NCBI RefSeq assembly: GCF_014212055.1
Contig: NZ_JACJVO010000010.1
Coordinates: 100,333 to 164,332, forward strand
DNA: 64,000 bases
Direction: 5' to 3'
From: Cohnella zeiphila
Lineage (GTDB): Bacteria > Bacillota > Bacilli > Paenibacillales > Paenibacillaceae
In this document: in pieces, positions 1-8,681 of the stretch
Layout of the letters: the number at the start of each line of letters is the position of its first letter
How positions within the stretch are numbered: position 1 is the first letter of the stretch
Notes under the pieces: generated by a model
Told to the model about the DNA's origin: nothing
Databases searched by the model: none
Seen by the model: the letters and a program-made list of their open reading frames with translations, nothing else
Program-made: the position numbers and the translations under genes

Positions 1-555
1 GGTCGCCTCGATCGCCTTCAAATCCAAGTCGACGGCAACCGCCATCGGTTCGTCGGAGCCCGGCAAATACCGGACCATCGTAAGGGTCCAGCCGGAATAC
101 CGGGACAAGTAGGGCTCGCTCTCGTATGTCGTCTGCTTGTTGCGGGTCGCCGCCTCGAACAGCGGCTTGCGCTCGGGCAGCGGTTCGTCGAAAATCCGGG
201 TCGGCATGCTGCCGCCGATCACCGACAGATCGCTTTTGATCAGATAGATGTTGCTGACGTAATTGCTGTTCATCTCGTACAGCTTCCCGACTTGCTTACG
301 GATCACCTCCGGGTTCTGGAGATTGGCCTGAACGGACGTCTCGAGCGAGAACAGAATCGTCTGGAAGGAGGAGAAGTTGACCGTCAAATATTGATCCACC
401 TTGTCCATAATCTGCTTGATGTAATATTCGTCGTTCGTTCTCATCTCGCTGCGCACGTACCGGTAGGACAGCTGACTGATCAGAATGATGCAGCTGAGCA
501 CGAACGCAAAGCAGATGACAAACAGCTTCAGAGGCAGGCTGATTCTTCTCCTCAT
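1..555 (-). CDS. YesM-like sensor histidine kinase, N-terminal part only
   Basis: Reading the minus strand from the ATG at 555 gives an open frame of about 185 residues that runs off the left edge, so the kinase core is not visible. It begins with MRRRISLPLKLF, one membrane segment (about residues 8-28) and then an extracytoplasmic region of the dCache type. This is the usual front half of the sensor kinases that sit with LplA/LplB/YtcP sugar importers in Paenibacillaceae. The start has a GGGAGG site five bases upstream. It lies 58 bases after the solute-binding protein gene, so it is probably the last visible gene of that operon. The expected partner, an AraC-type response regulator, would lie outside the window. 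The kinase assignment is inference from the N-terminus and context. Confidence 0.7.
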   Translation of the reverse strand, partial: MRRRISLPLKLFVICFAFVLSCIILISQLSYRYVRSEMRTNDEYYIKQIMDKVDQYLTVNFSSFQTILFSLETSVQANLQNPEVIRKQVGKLYEMNSNYVSNIYLIKSDLSVIGGSMPTRIFDEPLPERKPLFEAATRNKQTTYESEPYLSRYSGWTLTMVRYLPGSDEPMAVAVDLDLKAIEAT

Positions 556-578
556 CGGGTCCTCCCGCTCATGCGAAA

Positions 579-606
579 GAGAGGGACGCGCCTAGCCGCC
601 CCTCTC
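579..606 (-). terminator. stem-loop between binding-protein gene and sensor kinase gene
   Basis: On the minus strand a 7-bp stem (GAGAGGG with CCCTCTC) encloses 14 bases and is followed by only three T residues. It may be a weak terminator or a processing/stabilising hairpin that lowers kinase expression relative to the binding protein. Confidence 0.35.
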
Positions 607-613
607 GATTCCG

Positions 614-2236
614 TTACTTGATATAACCGAGCTGCTTCAATTGTTCGGTTACGTTGTCCTTGTACTTCTGCAAGTCGAACTTCGTATCGAGCGTATTCAG
701 GAAGCTGTCCCAGTTCGCCAGCGGTTCCTTGCCGCTCATGAATTTGACTAGCATCTCGTTGATGTACTTCTGCCGATCCGCGGCCTTCGCGTCGTTCGGA
801 TCGGGCGTCAGAGCCGATCCGGGAAGCGTGGGCGCCACGTACTTCTGGTTCTCCTCAAAATATTCGGTGACCTTCGGATTCTTGAAGCTGAAGTATTCGG
901 CGTCGTCGCCGCGGCGCGGGAATTTGTAATGATCGACCCAAGCGTATTCGTCCTTGACTTCCTTCGTCAATTCGGAGGTCAAGTTTTTCGGCTTGCCGTC
1001 CACCATGTCCCAATGAACGCCCTTGATGCCGTAGGCGAAATACGGGTAAGCTTCCTCGTCGGTGAACAAGTATTCCAGCATCGCCAGAATGCGGGTGATC
1101 TTCTCCGGGCTTGCTTTGGACGAGATCGCCCACGTGTTGCTCTGGTACGTCTTCGTCTCCAGAATCTGATCGCCGTAAGGCCCTTTCATCGGAGGAATGA
1201 CGATCCAATCGGGCACCTCTCCGCCGACCTCCTGCATCTTCTGCGTGCCGTCCGCCTCCAACCTGCGGATGTCGTTGACCATGACGCCGACCTTGCCCTT
1301 GAACAGCTTCTCGTTGAGCTGATCGTACGTATTCATGGTGACCCAGTCGGGATCGACGACGCCCGCTTCCATCATATTGTGGATATAGGTCAGCGCTTCT
1401 TTCATTTTCGGATCGGTGAAAAGGAACTGCGCCTGGTTGTCCTTGACGTCGATCGCCGCGGGAGGATTGACGCCGAACATCCACATGAGCGTATCGAAGC
1501 CGTACGTCTGCAGCGTTCCTTCCTTGTTCATGCCGCCGATGAACCCGTAAGTGTCTTTCTTGCCGTTGCCGTCCGGATCCTGTTCGGTGAACGCTTTCAT
1601 TACGTTGAACAGCTCGTCGGGCGTGGTCGGCACCTGAAGATGGAGCTTCTGCAGCCAGTCGTTGCGGATAAGGATGTCATGGGCGACGCCGTTGACGTTG
1701 TCGTAGCCCGGCACGGCGATCATCTTGCCCTGATAGGTCGACGCGTCCCAGGAATCCTGTCCGAAGCGCTCTTTCAGCTTGGGGAACTGGTCCATGTACG
1801 GCGTCAGATCGGCCAGAATGCCTTGCTCGTAATAGTTTGCCAGATCGGCCCGATTCTTCAGGAAGATCAGATCGGGAATGTCGCCGCCGGCGATCAGCGT
1901 GTTCAGCTTGGTCGTCGCTTCTCCCGCCTGCGGCAAGACCATCTGCAGATCGACGTTGACCGCCTTCTCGATCATCTGGTGCTGGACGTCCTTGTCCGCC
2001 GGCGGAACCGGAGCCGCCGCGTTGAACGTCGCCTGATTGAACATCGTAATCTTGAGCTTGTCTGCGAATTTGCCGCTCGCTGCGGTTTGAGAACTTCCCG
2101 ACGCGGCCGCGGAGGACGCGGGTGCCGCCGCCTGCCCGTTGCCGTTGTCGTTGCCGTTCCCGCCGCAGCCGGACAGCGCCATGCCGGTGCCGACAACCGC
2201 GGCCAATACGGATAAGATCGACTTGCTGCGTTTCAT
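614..2236 (-). CDS. LplA-type sugar ABC transporter solute-binding lipoprotein
   Basis: A 540-residue extracellular solute-binding protein of the large LplA class, which captures oligosaccharides outside the cell and hands them to an LplB/YtcP permease pair. The N-terminus MKRSKS, a hydrophobic stretch and ALSGC place the lipid-modified cysteine at residue 24; a Gly/Asn/Ala/Ser-rich linker follows. The start at 2236 is chosen because GGGGAGAGG lies just upstream and the signal peptide begins there; an open frame continuing upstream to 2416 has neither. The substrate cannot be told from sequence. It is the third gene of the operon, separated from the preceding permease by 310 bases that contain a short tandem repeat, so it may also have its own transcript or be stabilised separately. 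Confidence 0.93.
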   Translation of the reverse strand: MKRSKSILSVLAAVVGTGMALSGCGGNGNDNGNGQAAAPASSAAASGSSQTAASGKFADKLKITMFNQATFNAAAPVPPADKDVQHQMIEKAVNVDLQMVLPQAGEATTKLNTLIAGGDIPDLIFLKNRADLANYYEQGILADLTPYMDQFPKLKERFGQDSWDASTYQGKMIAVPGYDNVNGVAHDILIRNDWLQKLHLQVPTTPDELFNVMKAFTEQDPDGNGKKDTYGFIGGMNKEGTLQTYGFDTLMWMFGVNPPAAIDVKDNQAQFLFTDPKMKEALTYIHNMMEAGVVDPDWVTMNTYDQLNEKLFKGKVGVMVNDIRRLEADGTQKMQEVGGEVPDWIVIPPMKGPYGDQILETKTYQSNTWAISSKASPEKITRILAMLEYLFTDEEAYPYFAYGIKGVHWDMVDGKPKNLTSELTKEVKDEYAWVDHYKFPRRGDDAEYFSFKNPKVTEYFEENQKYVAPTLPGSALTPDPNDAKAADRQKYINEMLVKFMSGKEPLANWDSFLNTLDTKFDLQKYKDNVTEQLKQLGYIK

Positions 2237-2546
2237 ACCAACCTCTCCCCTTAAGCTTAATAATGTATGAACACGCCGGAATCGCGCAAGAAGTTTGTCA
2301 AGCAAGACTCGGCTCGAGCGAAATTCCGGCGGTGCAACCCTTTTGGCGTCCGTCTTCAGTGCGGCGATCGCCCGTTCTACGTTCATCTTCAGTGCGGCGT
2401 TCGCCCGTCCTGGCATCCGTCTTCGATGGAGTTGTTGCTCCCTTTGATCTCAATCCTCAAAGGAGGCGGCGCCCCTCTTCATGTCAAACCTCGGTGGACG
2501 GCGTCTCTCTTAAGGTCGACCTCGGAGGAAGCGTTGCCCTCCGACG
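2237..2546. repeat. 310-bp intercistronic spacer with a 33-bp direct repeat
   Basis: No gene is supported here. Positions about 2346-2378 and 2379-2411 are two imperfect copies of a 33-bp unit containing the shared block CTTCAGTGCGGCG, followed by a partial third copy (CCGTCTTCGATGG). Because the period is a multiple of three it keeps a minus-strand frame open upstream of the binding-protein gene, but that frame has no ribosome site or recognisable protein. Confidence 0.6.
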
Positions 2547-3416
2547 TCAGCCTTTGATGGAGCCCATCAGCACTCCTTTGGTGAAGTGCTTCTGCAAGAA
2601 CGGATAAGCGACCAGGATCGGCAGCGTCGTCACGACGACGGCCGCCATCTGCAGCGCGGCGGTGCTGACGTACTCCGTGTTCGCGGCCGGGTCCGCGCTT
2701 TGCGCCTGCAGGTTCAGCAGAATGTTGCGCAGCACGACCTGAAGCGGCATCAGCTTCGTGTCGTTGATGTACACGATGGCGTCGAAATAGCTGTTCCAGT
2801 GGCCGACGGCGTAGAACAGGGAGATCGTCGCCAGCACGGGCATCGACAGCGGCAGGACGATCTTCCATAGCGCCTGCAGCTCGCTCGCGCCGTCGACCCG
2901 CGCCGACTCCTCGATCTCGCCCGGCAGCTGCTCGAAGAAACCTTTGACGATAATGACGTTGAACGCGCTGATGAGCGTCGGAATGACGAGCACCCAAGCG
3001 GTGTCCAGCAGATGAAGCGAGCGAATGAGCAGATAAGTCGGGATCAGCCCGCCGCTGAACATCATCGTGAATACGATCGCCAGCAGGAAGACGCCTCGGC
3101 CAGGCAGATACTTCTTGGATAGCGGGTAAGCGGCCAAGACGGTAAACAGCATATTGAGCGCCGTGCCGACCAGCGTGCGGAACAGCGTAATCTGATACGC
3201 TTGCCCGAAGCCGTGGTGATAGAACACTTCCTTGTAAGCCGCCAGTGTAACCTTCTCGGGAATGATGACGATGCCGCGCCTCATCACCTCCGTCGCCGGG
3301 GTGAAGGAGACGGCAATGACATACACGAAAGGAAACAGACACAGCAGCGCCAGCAGGGTCAGCACGAGATAGACGACGGCCTGTCCCGCTTTTTCGCCAA
3401 ACGTCAGGTTTGTCAT
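2547..3416 (-). CDS. YtcP/MalG-type sugar ABC transporter permease
   Basis: A 289-residue inner-membrane permease of the carbohydrate (CUT1) class with about six membrane segments. The cytoplasmic EAA loop that docks to the ATPase is visible as EESARVDGASELQALWKI (about residues 186-203), and the C-terminus ends in the FTKGVLMGSIKG pattern typical of YtcP-like proteins. It starts 12 bases after the LplB-type partner, with GAGGTGA upstream. No ATPase is encoded in this operon, as is common in this family, where a shared MsmX-like ATPase encoded elsewhere energises several importers (established knowledge for Bacillus; inference here). Confidence 0.93.
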   Translation of the reverse strand: MTNLTFGEKAGQAVVYLVLTLLALLCLFPFVYVIAVSFTPATEVMRRGIVIIPEKVTLAAYKEVFYHHGFGQAYQITLFRTLVGTALNMLFTVLAAYPLSKKYLPGRGVFLLAIVFTMMFSGGLIPTYLLIRSLHLLDTAWVLVIPTLISAFNVIIVKGFFEQLPGEIEESARVDGASELQALWKIVLPLSMPVLATISLFYAVGHWNSYFDAIVYINDTKLMPLQVVLRNILLNLQAQSADPAANTEYVSTAALQMAAVVVTTLPILVAYPFLQKHFTKGVLMGSIKG

Positions 3417-3428
3417 GTTGTCTTCACC

Positions 3429-4370
3429 TCACCAGATTTGCCCGTCGAATTTTTTGGCGACTTTGTTGGCCGCGATGACCAGACCGAAGCCGATCACCGC
3501 CTTGAACAGACCGACCGCCGTCGCCAAGCCGACCTTCAATCGCTGCAGGCCTTCGCGGTACACCCAAGTGTCGATGATGTCGATTTTGTCCTGGTTGAAG
3601 GTGTTCGCAAGCATGAAAATCTGATCGAATCCGGCGTCCAGAATGTGGCTTAATTTGAGAACGAGCATCAGCACCACGACGCTTCGGATACCCGGCAACG
3701 TCACGTGCCAAAGCAGCCGCAGCTTGGAGGCGCCGTCGATGCGGGCCGCCTCGTATTGGCTCGGATCGATGCCCGCCAGCGCGGCCAGATACAGGATCGC
3801 TCCCCAGCCGATGTCCTTCCAAATCTCGGACAGGACGACCATCGGCCGGGCCCAGGCCGACTCCGTCAGGAACGAGATCGGCGCGAAGCCGTTCTCCTTC
3901 AGCAGCATGTTGATCAGGCCGTCGCCCGGAGCGAGCAATGCGACCATCAAGCCGTAGACGATGACCCAGGAGAGGAAATGGGGCAAGTAAGTGAGCGTCT
4001 GCACGACCCGCTTGAACCACTGAGTCTGTACCTCGTTGAGCAGCAGCGCCAGCAGGACGGGAGCGGAGAATCCGAACGCCAGCTTATAGAGCGAGAGAAT
4101 GATCGTGTTGCCCATGATGTCCCAGAAGTAGACCCCGTTCACGAAATCCTTGAAGTTGGTGAGCCCGACCCACTTGCTGTCCCACAAGCCGAGCACCATG
4201 TTGTAATTTTTGAACGCGATCAGAATTCCGCCCATCGGAATGTACTTGAAAACGATGAAATAGACCATTGCGGGCAGCAACATCAAATACATCGTTTTAT
4301 GCTTCAGAACGGTCCTAAGCCTGATGCTCAGGCCGCCGGCCGTTCGGCCTGCCGCCGACTTTGCGTCCAT
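3429..4370 (-). CDS. LplB-type sugar ABC transporter permease
   Basis: A 313-residue CUT1 permease, first gene of the operon with the YtcP-like permease and the LplA-like binding protein. Membrane segments begin with MYLMLLPAMVYFIVF, followed by the family motif KYIPMGGILIAFKNYN. The EAA loop reads YEAARIDGASKLRLLWHV, about 85 residues from the C-terminus. I start it at the ATG at 4370 (MDAKSAAGR) because AGGTGA lies just upstream; an upstream in-frame start at 4424 has no ribosome site. Confidence 0.92.
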   Translation of the reverse strand: MDAKSAAGRTAGGLSIRLRTVLKHKTMYLMLLPAMVYFIVFKYIPMGGILIAFKNYNMVLGLWDSKWVGLTNFKDFVNGVYFWDIMGNTIILSLYKLAFGFSAPVLLALLLNEVQTQWFKRVVQTLTYLPHFLSWVIVYGLMVALLAPGDGLINMLLKENGFAPISFLTESAWARPMVVLSEIWKDIGWGAILYLAALAGIDPSQYEAARIDGASKLRLLWHVTLPGIRSVVVLMLVLKLSHILDAGFDQIFMLANTFNQDKIDIIDTWVYREGLQRLKVGLATAVGLFKAVIGFGLVIAANKVAKKFDGQIW

Positions 4371-5026
4371 GCCATCACCTGTCTTGATTTTTCTATAGCT
4401 TAGCACGCGGCCGTCAGGGCGCATTTCTTCGATCTTTAGTTTTTTTTATAAGATTTTAAGGCGGTGCCGGGAGGATGATTGTTGATTTGCAGGGGGCGGA
4501 ATTGTGACAGGGACTGCGAAGGATGCTACGGCTGTGACAAGAGGCTGCGGCGGAGGCTGTGGCGGAGGTTGCGATTGTGACGGGAGGATTCGATGGAATT
4601 AAGAATGCGGATCTTTATGGGGAAGTCGAAGCCGGCCGAATTCCCCGCAAAAAGGATTGACAGGGCTGTTAGGTTCCATGCTGGTCGGCAGAAGGCTGCT
4701 TCGGACGTCGACATTGCTTCAGAGCTGCAGTGATGATTGGGATAAACGACAGAAGCATGCGACGAACGGCAACGGGTTCGGGTTGGCAAGCATCAGGCGC
4801 GGCACCGAAGTTTGTATGGGGTTGAAGGCTGGCGGTTGGCTCGAGGAACGAAGCTTTGTGCGGCTGGCCTAGGGTGAAGCCTAGGGAAATAGGCCTAGAG
4901 GCGGAAGGCAGGCTGCTGACTTCAGGTGCAGATTCGCGGAGCCGCCAGCAGGTTCACCCCGTACCGGCGACGCAGCTTAAACTCCTTCAACTTAAGGAGC
5001 TTCACCAGCACGTCGCCGAAAGTTTC
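4371..5026. other. 656-bp intergenic region without a supported gene
   Basis: This lies between the sugar operon start and the end of the peroxiredoxin gene. It contains purine-rich, locally repetitive sequence (GCGGAGGCTGTGGCGGAGG around 4550) and short open frames without ribosome sites. The promoter of the minus-strand sugar operon must be within about 4380-4480, but I see no convincing -35/-10 pair. A small inverted repeat CTCCTT/AAGGAG near 4990-5005 could help end the peroxiredoxin transcript. Confidence 0.5.
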
Positions 5027-5491
5027 TCACCCTTTCACTTTCGCCAGCACCTCTTCCACGTGTCCCTTCACCCGGTTGACCTTCCATTCCTTCCGAAGAA
5101 TGCCCTCCTCGTCGATCAGAAACGTCGTGCGGATGATGCCCATGTACGTTCTTCCGTAAAGCTTCTTTTCCTGCCAAAGACCGTACTGCTCCGCTACCGC
5201 ATGGTCCGGATCCGACAGCAGCGTGAACGGCAGGCCGTGCTTATCGATGAATTTCCCGTGGGACTTCACCGGGTCCGGGCTGATGCCGAGAACGACCGCT
5301 CCCGCCTTAAGCAGGTCAGGGTTCGCGTCGCGGAAGTCGCAAGCCTCCTGCGTGCATGTCGGTGTCAAGTCTTGCGGATAAAAGAACAAGACCACCTTGC
5401 GGCCTCGCAGTTGGCTCAGCTTCAAGCGGCCCCCGTCCGACGACTCCAGTTCGAAATCCGGCGCGGGTTGTCCGATTTGCGGTTGTGACAT
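5027..5491 (-). CDS. bcp: thioredoxin-dependent peroxiredoxin, Bcp/PrxQ type
   Basis: A 154-residue cytoplasmic peroxiredoxin that reduces hydrogen peroxide and organic hydroperoxides with electrons from thioredoxin. The AhpC/TSA fold is recognisable from QIGQPAPDFEL at the N-terminus, VVLFFYPQDLTPTCTQEAC with the peroxidatic cysteine and a second cysteine five residues later (the atypical two-cysteine PrxQ arrangement), and the PDPVKSHGKFIDKHGLPF block. Length is normal for Bcp. The start has AAGGAG and GAGGAA upstream. In Bacillus subtilis the corresponding gene (ygaF) lies next to gsaB; here a GsaB-type gene is about 5 kb away with an ABC exporter and an LCP gene between, so the neighbourhood is partly conserved. 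Confidence 0.95.
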   Translation of the reverse strand: MSQPQIGQPAPDFELESSDGGRLKLSQLRGRKVVLFFYPQDLTPTCTQEACDFRDANPDLLKAGAVVLGISPDPVKSHGKFIDKHGLPFTLLSDPDHAVAEQYGLWQEKKLYGRTYMGIIRTTFLIDEEGILRKEWKVNRVKGHVEEVLAKVKG

Positions 5492-5574
5492 TTTTCCTCG
5501 CTCCTTGGATTCACCTATTTGTTATTGTATGACTATGGTTCCCGAAATGGCCGAGAATCCGGCCAGCTTGCCGA

Positions 5575-5931
5575 CGCAAGAGAGCAACCTGATTACTCAC
5601 TTTGGCGGTTCCTCGGCGAATTCGGCGCAAGAGAGCAACCTGTTTACTCACATGAGCGGTTCTTCGGCGAATTCGGCGCAAGAGAGCAACCTGATTACTC
5701 ACATGAGCGGTTCTTCGGCGAATGCGGCGTAAGAGAGCAACCTGATTACTCACTTTGGCAGCTTTTCGATGAATGCGGCGCAAGAGAGTAACCAGATTAC
5801 TTACTTTGGCGGTTCTTCGGAGAATTCGACGCAAGAGAGTAACCAGATTACTTACTTTGGCGGTTCTTCGGCGAATGCGGCGCAAGAGAGCAACCTGATT
5901 ACTCACATGAGCGGTTCTTCGGTGAATTTAG
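5575..5931. repeat. seven tandem 51-bp repeats
   Basis: Seven contiguous copies of a 51-bp unit start at 5575, 5626, 5677, 5728, 5779, 5830 and 5881. Each begins CGCAAGAGAG(C/T)AACC and carries either an ACTTTGGCGG or an ACATGAGCGG variant in the middle. The copies differ by a few bases and the two variants are interspersed, so the array has diverged since duplication. As 51 is a multiple of three, several frames stay open, including a minus-strand 131-codon frame with a basic 17-residue repeat, but none has a ribosome site. The array lies between the peroxiredoxin gene and the end of the exporter operon. There are no unique spacers, so it is not CRISPR. Confidence 0.9.
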
Positions 5932-5954
5932 CAAAAGCTTGCGGTCCCGCCCCC

Positions 5955-6752
5955 TCAAGACCCCGCGCCGCGGTAACGCTTGACGCCGCTGCGCCATACC
6001 CAGAGGCCGAGCGCCAGCACGATCGCGCCGACGACCGGCGTCAGCCAGGCCATCGCCCGGCCGCCGTGCCCCACCAGGAAGAACGACGCCGGATACACGC
6101 CGACGAAGGCGAATGGCAGCAGCCACGTCAGCAGGAAGCGGATCGTCCGATTGTAGATTTGGATCGGGTACCGTCCGTAGTTCTGAATGTTGTAGATCAG
6201 AGGCACGATACCGGTCGGCGCGTCGGAGAAAAACGAGATCGCCGCCAGCGCCGTGTACAAGCCGACGTAGACGAGCGTGGAGCCGAGCGCCATCACGATC
6301 AGCACGAGCGGATCGTACCAGTGGAACGGCAGATCGAGCCGCAGCCAGGCGGCAATCATGATGCCGATGCCGACCAGCGAGCCGATCAGCGAAGGCGGAT
6401 CGACGTTTTCCAGCATGACCTGGGTGAGCGAGCCGGCGGGCCGGGTCAGAATCCGGTCCATCTCGCCCTTCGTAATATAGCGGTCGCTGAAGTTCCACAA
6501 GTTCGAAAACGTGCTGAAAATGCCGTAAGGAATCATAAAGTAGCCGTACACGAACACGACCTCCGCCTCGCTCCAGTCGCCCAGAGCAGGCGTCTGCCGG
6601 AACACGACGAAGATGAAGATGAGATTCATCGCCGAGAACATCAGGTCGGATATCACCTCGACCCAGAAGTCGGCGCGGTAAGTCAGCTTGGTCTTAATAT
6701 AATTCCCGATGTATTCCCGGAACAAGGACATCGATTGAGCCATTCGCCGCAT
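5955..6752 (-). CDS. ABC-2 family exporter permease, second subunit (COG3694-like)
   Basis: A 265-residue integral membrane protein with about six hydrophobic segments, for example VISDLMFSAMNLIFIFVVF near residue 35 and VMALGSTLVYVGLYTALAAI near residue 140. With the two genes before it, it forms the common but poorly characterised trio of one ATPase and two ABC-2 permeases (COG4586, COG4587, COG3694). Such systems export lipids, peptides or drugs; the substrate here is unknown. The ATG at 6752 is preceded by AAGGAGG at nine bases. It begins six bases after the previous permease ends, so the two are probably translated together. Confidence 0.85.
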   Translation of the reverse strand: MRRMAQSMSLFREYIGNYIKTKLTYRADFWVEVISDLMFSAMNLIFIFVVFRQTPALGDWSEAEVVFVYGYFMIPYGIFSTFSNLWNFSDRYITKGEMDRILTRPAGSLTQVMLENVDPPSLIGSLVGIGIMIAAWLRLDLPFHWYDPLVLIVMALGSTLVYVGLYTALAAISFFSDAPTGIVPLIYNIQNYGRYPIQIYNRTIRFLLTWLLPFAFVGVYPASFFLVGHGGRAMAWLTPVVGAIVLALGLWVWRSGVKRYRGAGS

Positions 6753-6757
6753 CGCCG

Positions 6758-7552
6758 TCAACCTCCTTGCACGAACAGGCGTGTGCGCGCCGCCCGCCAC
6801 ATCCACGCGATCGGCACGGTCAGCACCGCGAACCAGATCGCCTGAACGAGCACGGCGTTCCAGACGTCCGAGCCGTTCAGCCGGCCGGTGAACACCGAGC
6901 TCGGCAGGTACGTGATCGCCTGAAACGGCAGCCAGCTCAGCACCGCCCGCGCCCAACCCGGGAAGAACGACATCGGCAGAATGACGCCGGAGAGCAGGTC
7001 GATCGCGATTCTTTTCATATTCATCAGTCCCTGATTGTTCTCCACGAAAAAAGCGAACAATCCGGTCATGATATTGAGCTGCGTATTGATCAGGAAGCTG
7101 AACCAGAGCATGACGAAGAACACGATCCACCGCATCGGATCGGCCGGCAGCTCGATCGGAAAAATCAGCTTGACGATGATCATCCCCGGCACCATGAACA
7201 GCAGCAGCCTAAACACGCCCTCGCCGAACCCTTGCATCAGCTTGACCATCAGATACGAGATCGGACGCGTCATCTGTACGGCCACGCTGCCGTCGCGGAT
7301 CTCGTTTGAGATTTCGCGGTCGAGGTTATTGAAGTAGAAGGCGCGCGCCATCCACGATACCGCGATGTAGGTCGTCATCTGCATGACCGTGAACCCGCCC
7401 AACGTCTCGGCGTCGCCGAAAATCGCTTTCCACATGAAATAATAAGCTCCGATATTGATCGCATAAATAATAATGCCGCTGTAATAATTGACGCGATAAG
7501 CGAGCATCATGAGAAATCGGATGCGCACGAAGTCCAGATAAGCGCTAAGCAC
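6758..7552 (-). CDS. ABC-2 family exporter permease, first subunit (COG4587-like)
   Basis: A 264-residue membrane protein beginning MLSAYLDFVRIRFLMML, with about six membrane segments and the loop EISNEIRDGSVAVQMTRPIS typical of this permease family (the regulatory Asp-Gly-Ser segment after the second helix). It overlaps the end of the ATPase gene by eight bases, which implies translational coupling. It and the next permease probably form a heterodimeric membrane domain. Confidence 0.86.
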   Translation of the reverse strand: MLSAYLDFVRIRFLMMLAYRVNYYSGIIIYAINIGAYYFMWKAIFGDAETLGGFTVMQMTTYIAVSWMARAFYFNNLDREISNEIRDGSVAVQMTRPISYLMVKLMQGFGEGVFRLLLFMVPGMIIVKLIFPIELPADPMRWIVFFVMLWFSFLINTQLNIMTGLFAFFVENNQGLMNMKRIAIDLLSGVILPMSFFPGWARAVLSWLPFQAITYLPSSVFTGRLNGSDVWNAVLVQAIWFAVLTVPIAWMWRAARTRLFVQGG

Positions 7553-8567
7553 GAACGGCCTCCTTCGCCTCCGAGCTGCCCGTCTTGTATATCTCGCGAA
7601 CGATCTCGTCGGTGTTCGTCTCGAAAATTTTAATATCGCTGATCTCCGCCGAGCCGACGACCCGCGACAGTACGTCCGACACGTTCATCTCGCGCGGAAT
7701 CCAGACTTTGGCCGTCAGATCGTTCTCCTTCGTCCAGCGGACGTCCATTCCCGCCGTCCAGGCGGACACCGCGTCCAGGCTGATCGGATCCGTGAACTGG
7801 AACTGTACCTCGCGTCCTTTGCCCCAGCGCTCCTTGAGCTCCTCGAGGCCGCCGTCGTAGATGATCCGGCCGTCGTCGAGCATGATGACGCGGGAACATA
7901 GCGCTTCGATGTCCTGCAGGTCGTGGGTCGTCAGCAAAATGGTCGTTCCGTGCTCGCGGTTGATTTTTTTGAGAAATTCGCGGATTTCGGTCTTCACGAC
8001 GATGTCCAGGCCGATGGTCGGCTCGTCCAGGAACAGAATGGACGGCTGGTGCAGCAGCGCGGCCACCAGTTCGCAACGCATCCGTTGGCCGAGGCTGAGC
8101 TTGCGGACCGGACGGTTCAGCAGCTCCTGAAGCTGCAGCGTCTCCACCAGCTCGTCCAATCGCCGCCGGAAGTCGGCCTCGTCGACCCGGTACACCTTGC
8201 GCAGCAGCCGGAACGACTCGATGACGCCGATGTCCCACCACAGCTGGCTCCGCTGGCCGAACACGACGCCGATGCCGTGCACGAATTTCTCCCTTTCCTT
8301 ATGGGGCACGAATCCGTTCACCAGAAGCTTGCCGGACGTCGGCACCAGAATGCCGGTCAGCATCTTGATCGTCGTCGATTTGCCGGCGCCGTTCTCGCCG
8401 ATGTATCCGCAAATCTCTCCTTGGGGAATCTGAAAACTAATATCTTTGACCGCGGTCACCTCGGTATGCTCGCGCTTGAACAGGTCGAGCATCGCTCCCT
8501 TCAGGCCTTCGCGGTTTTTCTGAACCTTGAACTGCTTGCGCAGCTGATGAACGTCGATGGCCAGCAT
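7545..8567 (-). CDS. ABC exporter ATP-binding protein (COG4586-like)
   Basis: A 340-residue ATPase that drives the adjacent ABC-2 permeases. Walker A is GENGAGKSTTIKML, the signature is LSLGQRMRCELVAALL and Walker B is SILFLDEPTIGLD. The C-terminal 90 residues are an accessory domain usual for COG4586. I place the start at 8567 (MLAIDVHQL), which has GGAGGG upstream. An ATG at 8597 would add ten residues but lacks a ribosome site. The gene is divergent from the LCP gene, with about 115 bases between them for both promoters. Confidence 0.9.
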   Translation of the reverse strand: MLAIDVHQLRKQFKVQKNREGLKGAMLDLFKREHTEVTAVKDISFQIPQGEICGYIGENGAGKSTTIKMLTGILVPTSGKLLVNGFVPHKEREKFVHGIGVVFGQRSQLWWDIGVIESFRLLRKVYRVDEADFRRRLDELVETLQLQELLNRPVRKLSLGQRMRCELVAALLHQPSILFLDEPTIGLDIVVKTEIREFLKKINREHGTTILLTTHDLQDIEALCSRVIMLDDGRIIYDGGLEELKERWGKGREVQFQFTDPISLDAVSAWTAGMDVRWTKENDLTAKVWIPREMNVSDVLSRVVGSAEISDIKIFETNTDEIVREIYKTGSSEAKEAVRA

Positions 8568-8622
8568 CCGTTCGTTCCACCCTCCAATTTTCGACATTAC
8601 TTGATTCTATATGCGACCTAAC

Positions 8623-8651
8623 TTTATAATTTTACAATATGTTATTATAAT
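8623..8651 (+). promoter_or_regulatory. probable sigma-A promoter of the LCP gene
   Basis: TTTATA at 8623-8628 and a perfect TATAAT at 8646-8651 are 17 bp apart, 30 bases upstream of the LCP start codon. The -35 matches four of six consensus bases. Confidence 0.6.
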
Positions 8652-8681
8652 ACGCGAAGCTTCCGCCAAGAAGGGGGAGCA

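Noticed and set aside
2237..2416. N-terminal extension of the binding protein at 614
   Set aside because: The extension would bury the signal peptide and is encoded by the 33-bp repeat; the ATG at 2236 has a strong ribosome site.
4526..4789. 87-codon minus-strand frame in the 4.4-5.0 kb gap
   Set aside because: No ribosome site, biased composition and no recognisable family.
5511..5906. 131-residue protein with 17-residue basic repeats
   Set aside because: It stays open only because the DNA unit is 51 bp; several frames on both strands are open equally and none has a ribosome site.
5575..5931. CRISPR array
   Set aside because: Repeats are contiguous without unique spacers and there are no cas genes; the same holds for the arrays at 32 kb and 51 kb.
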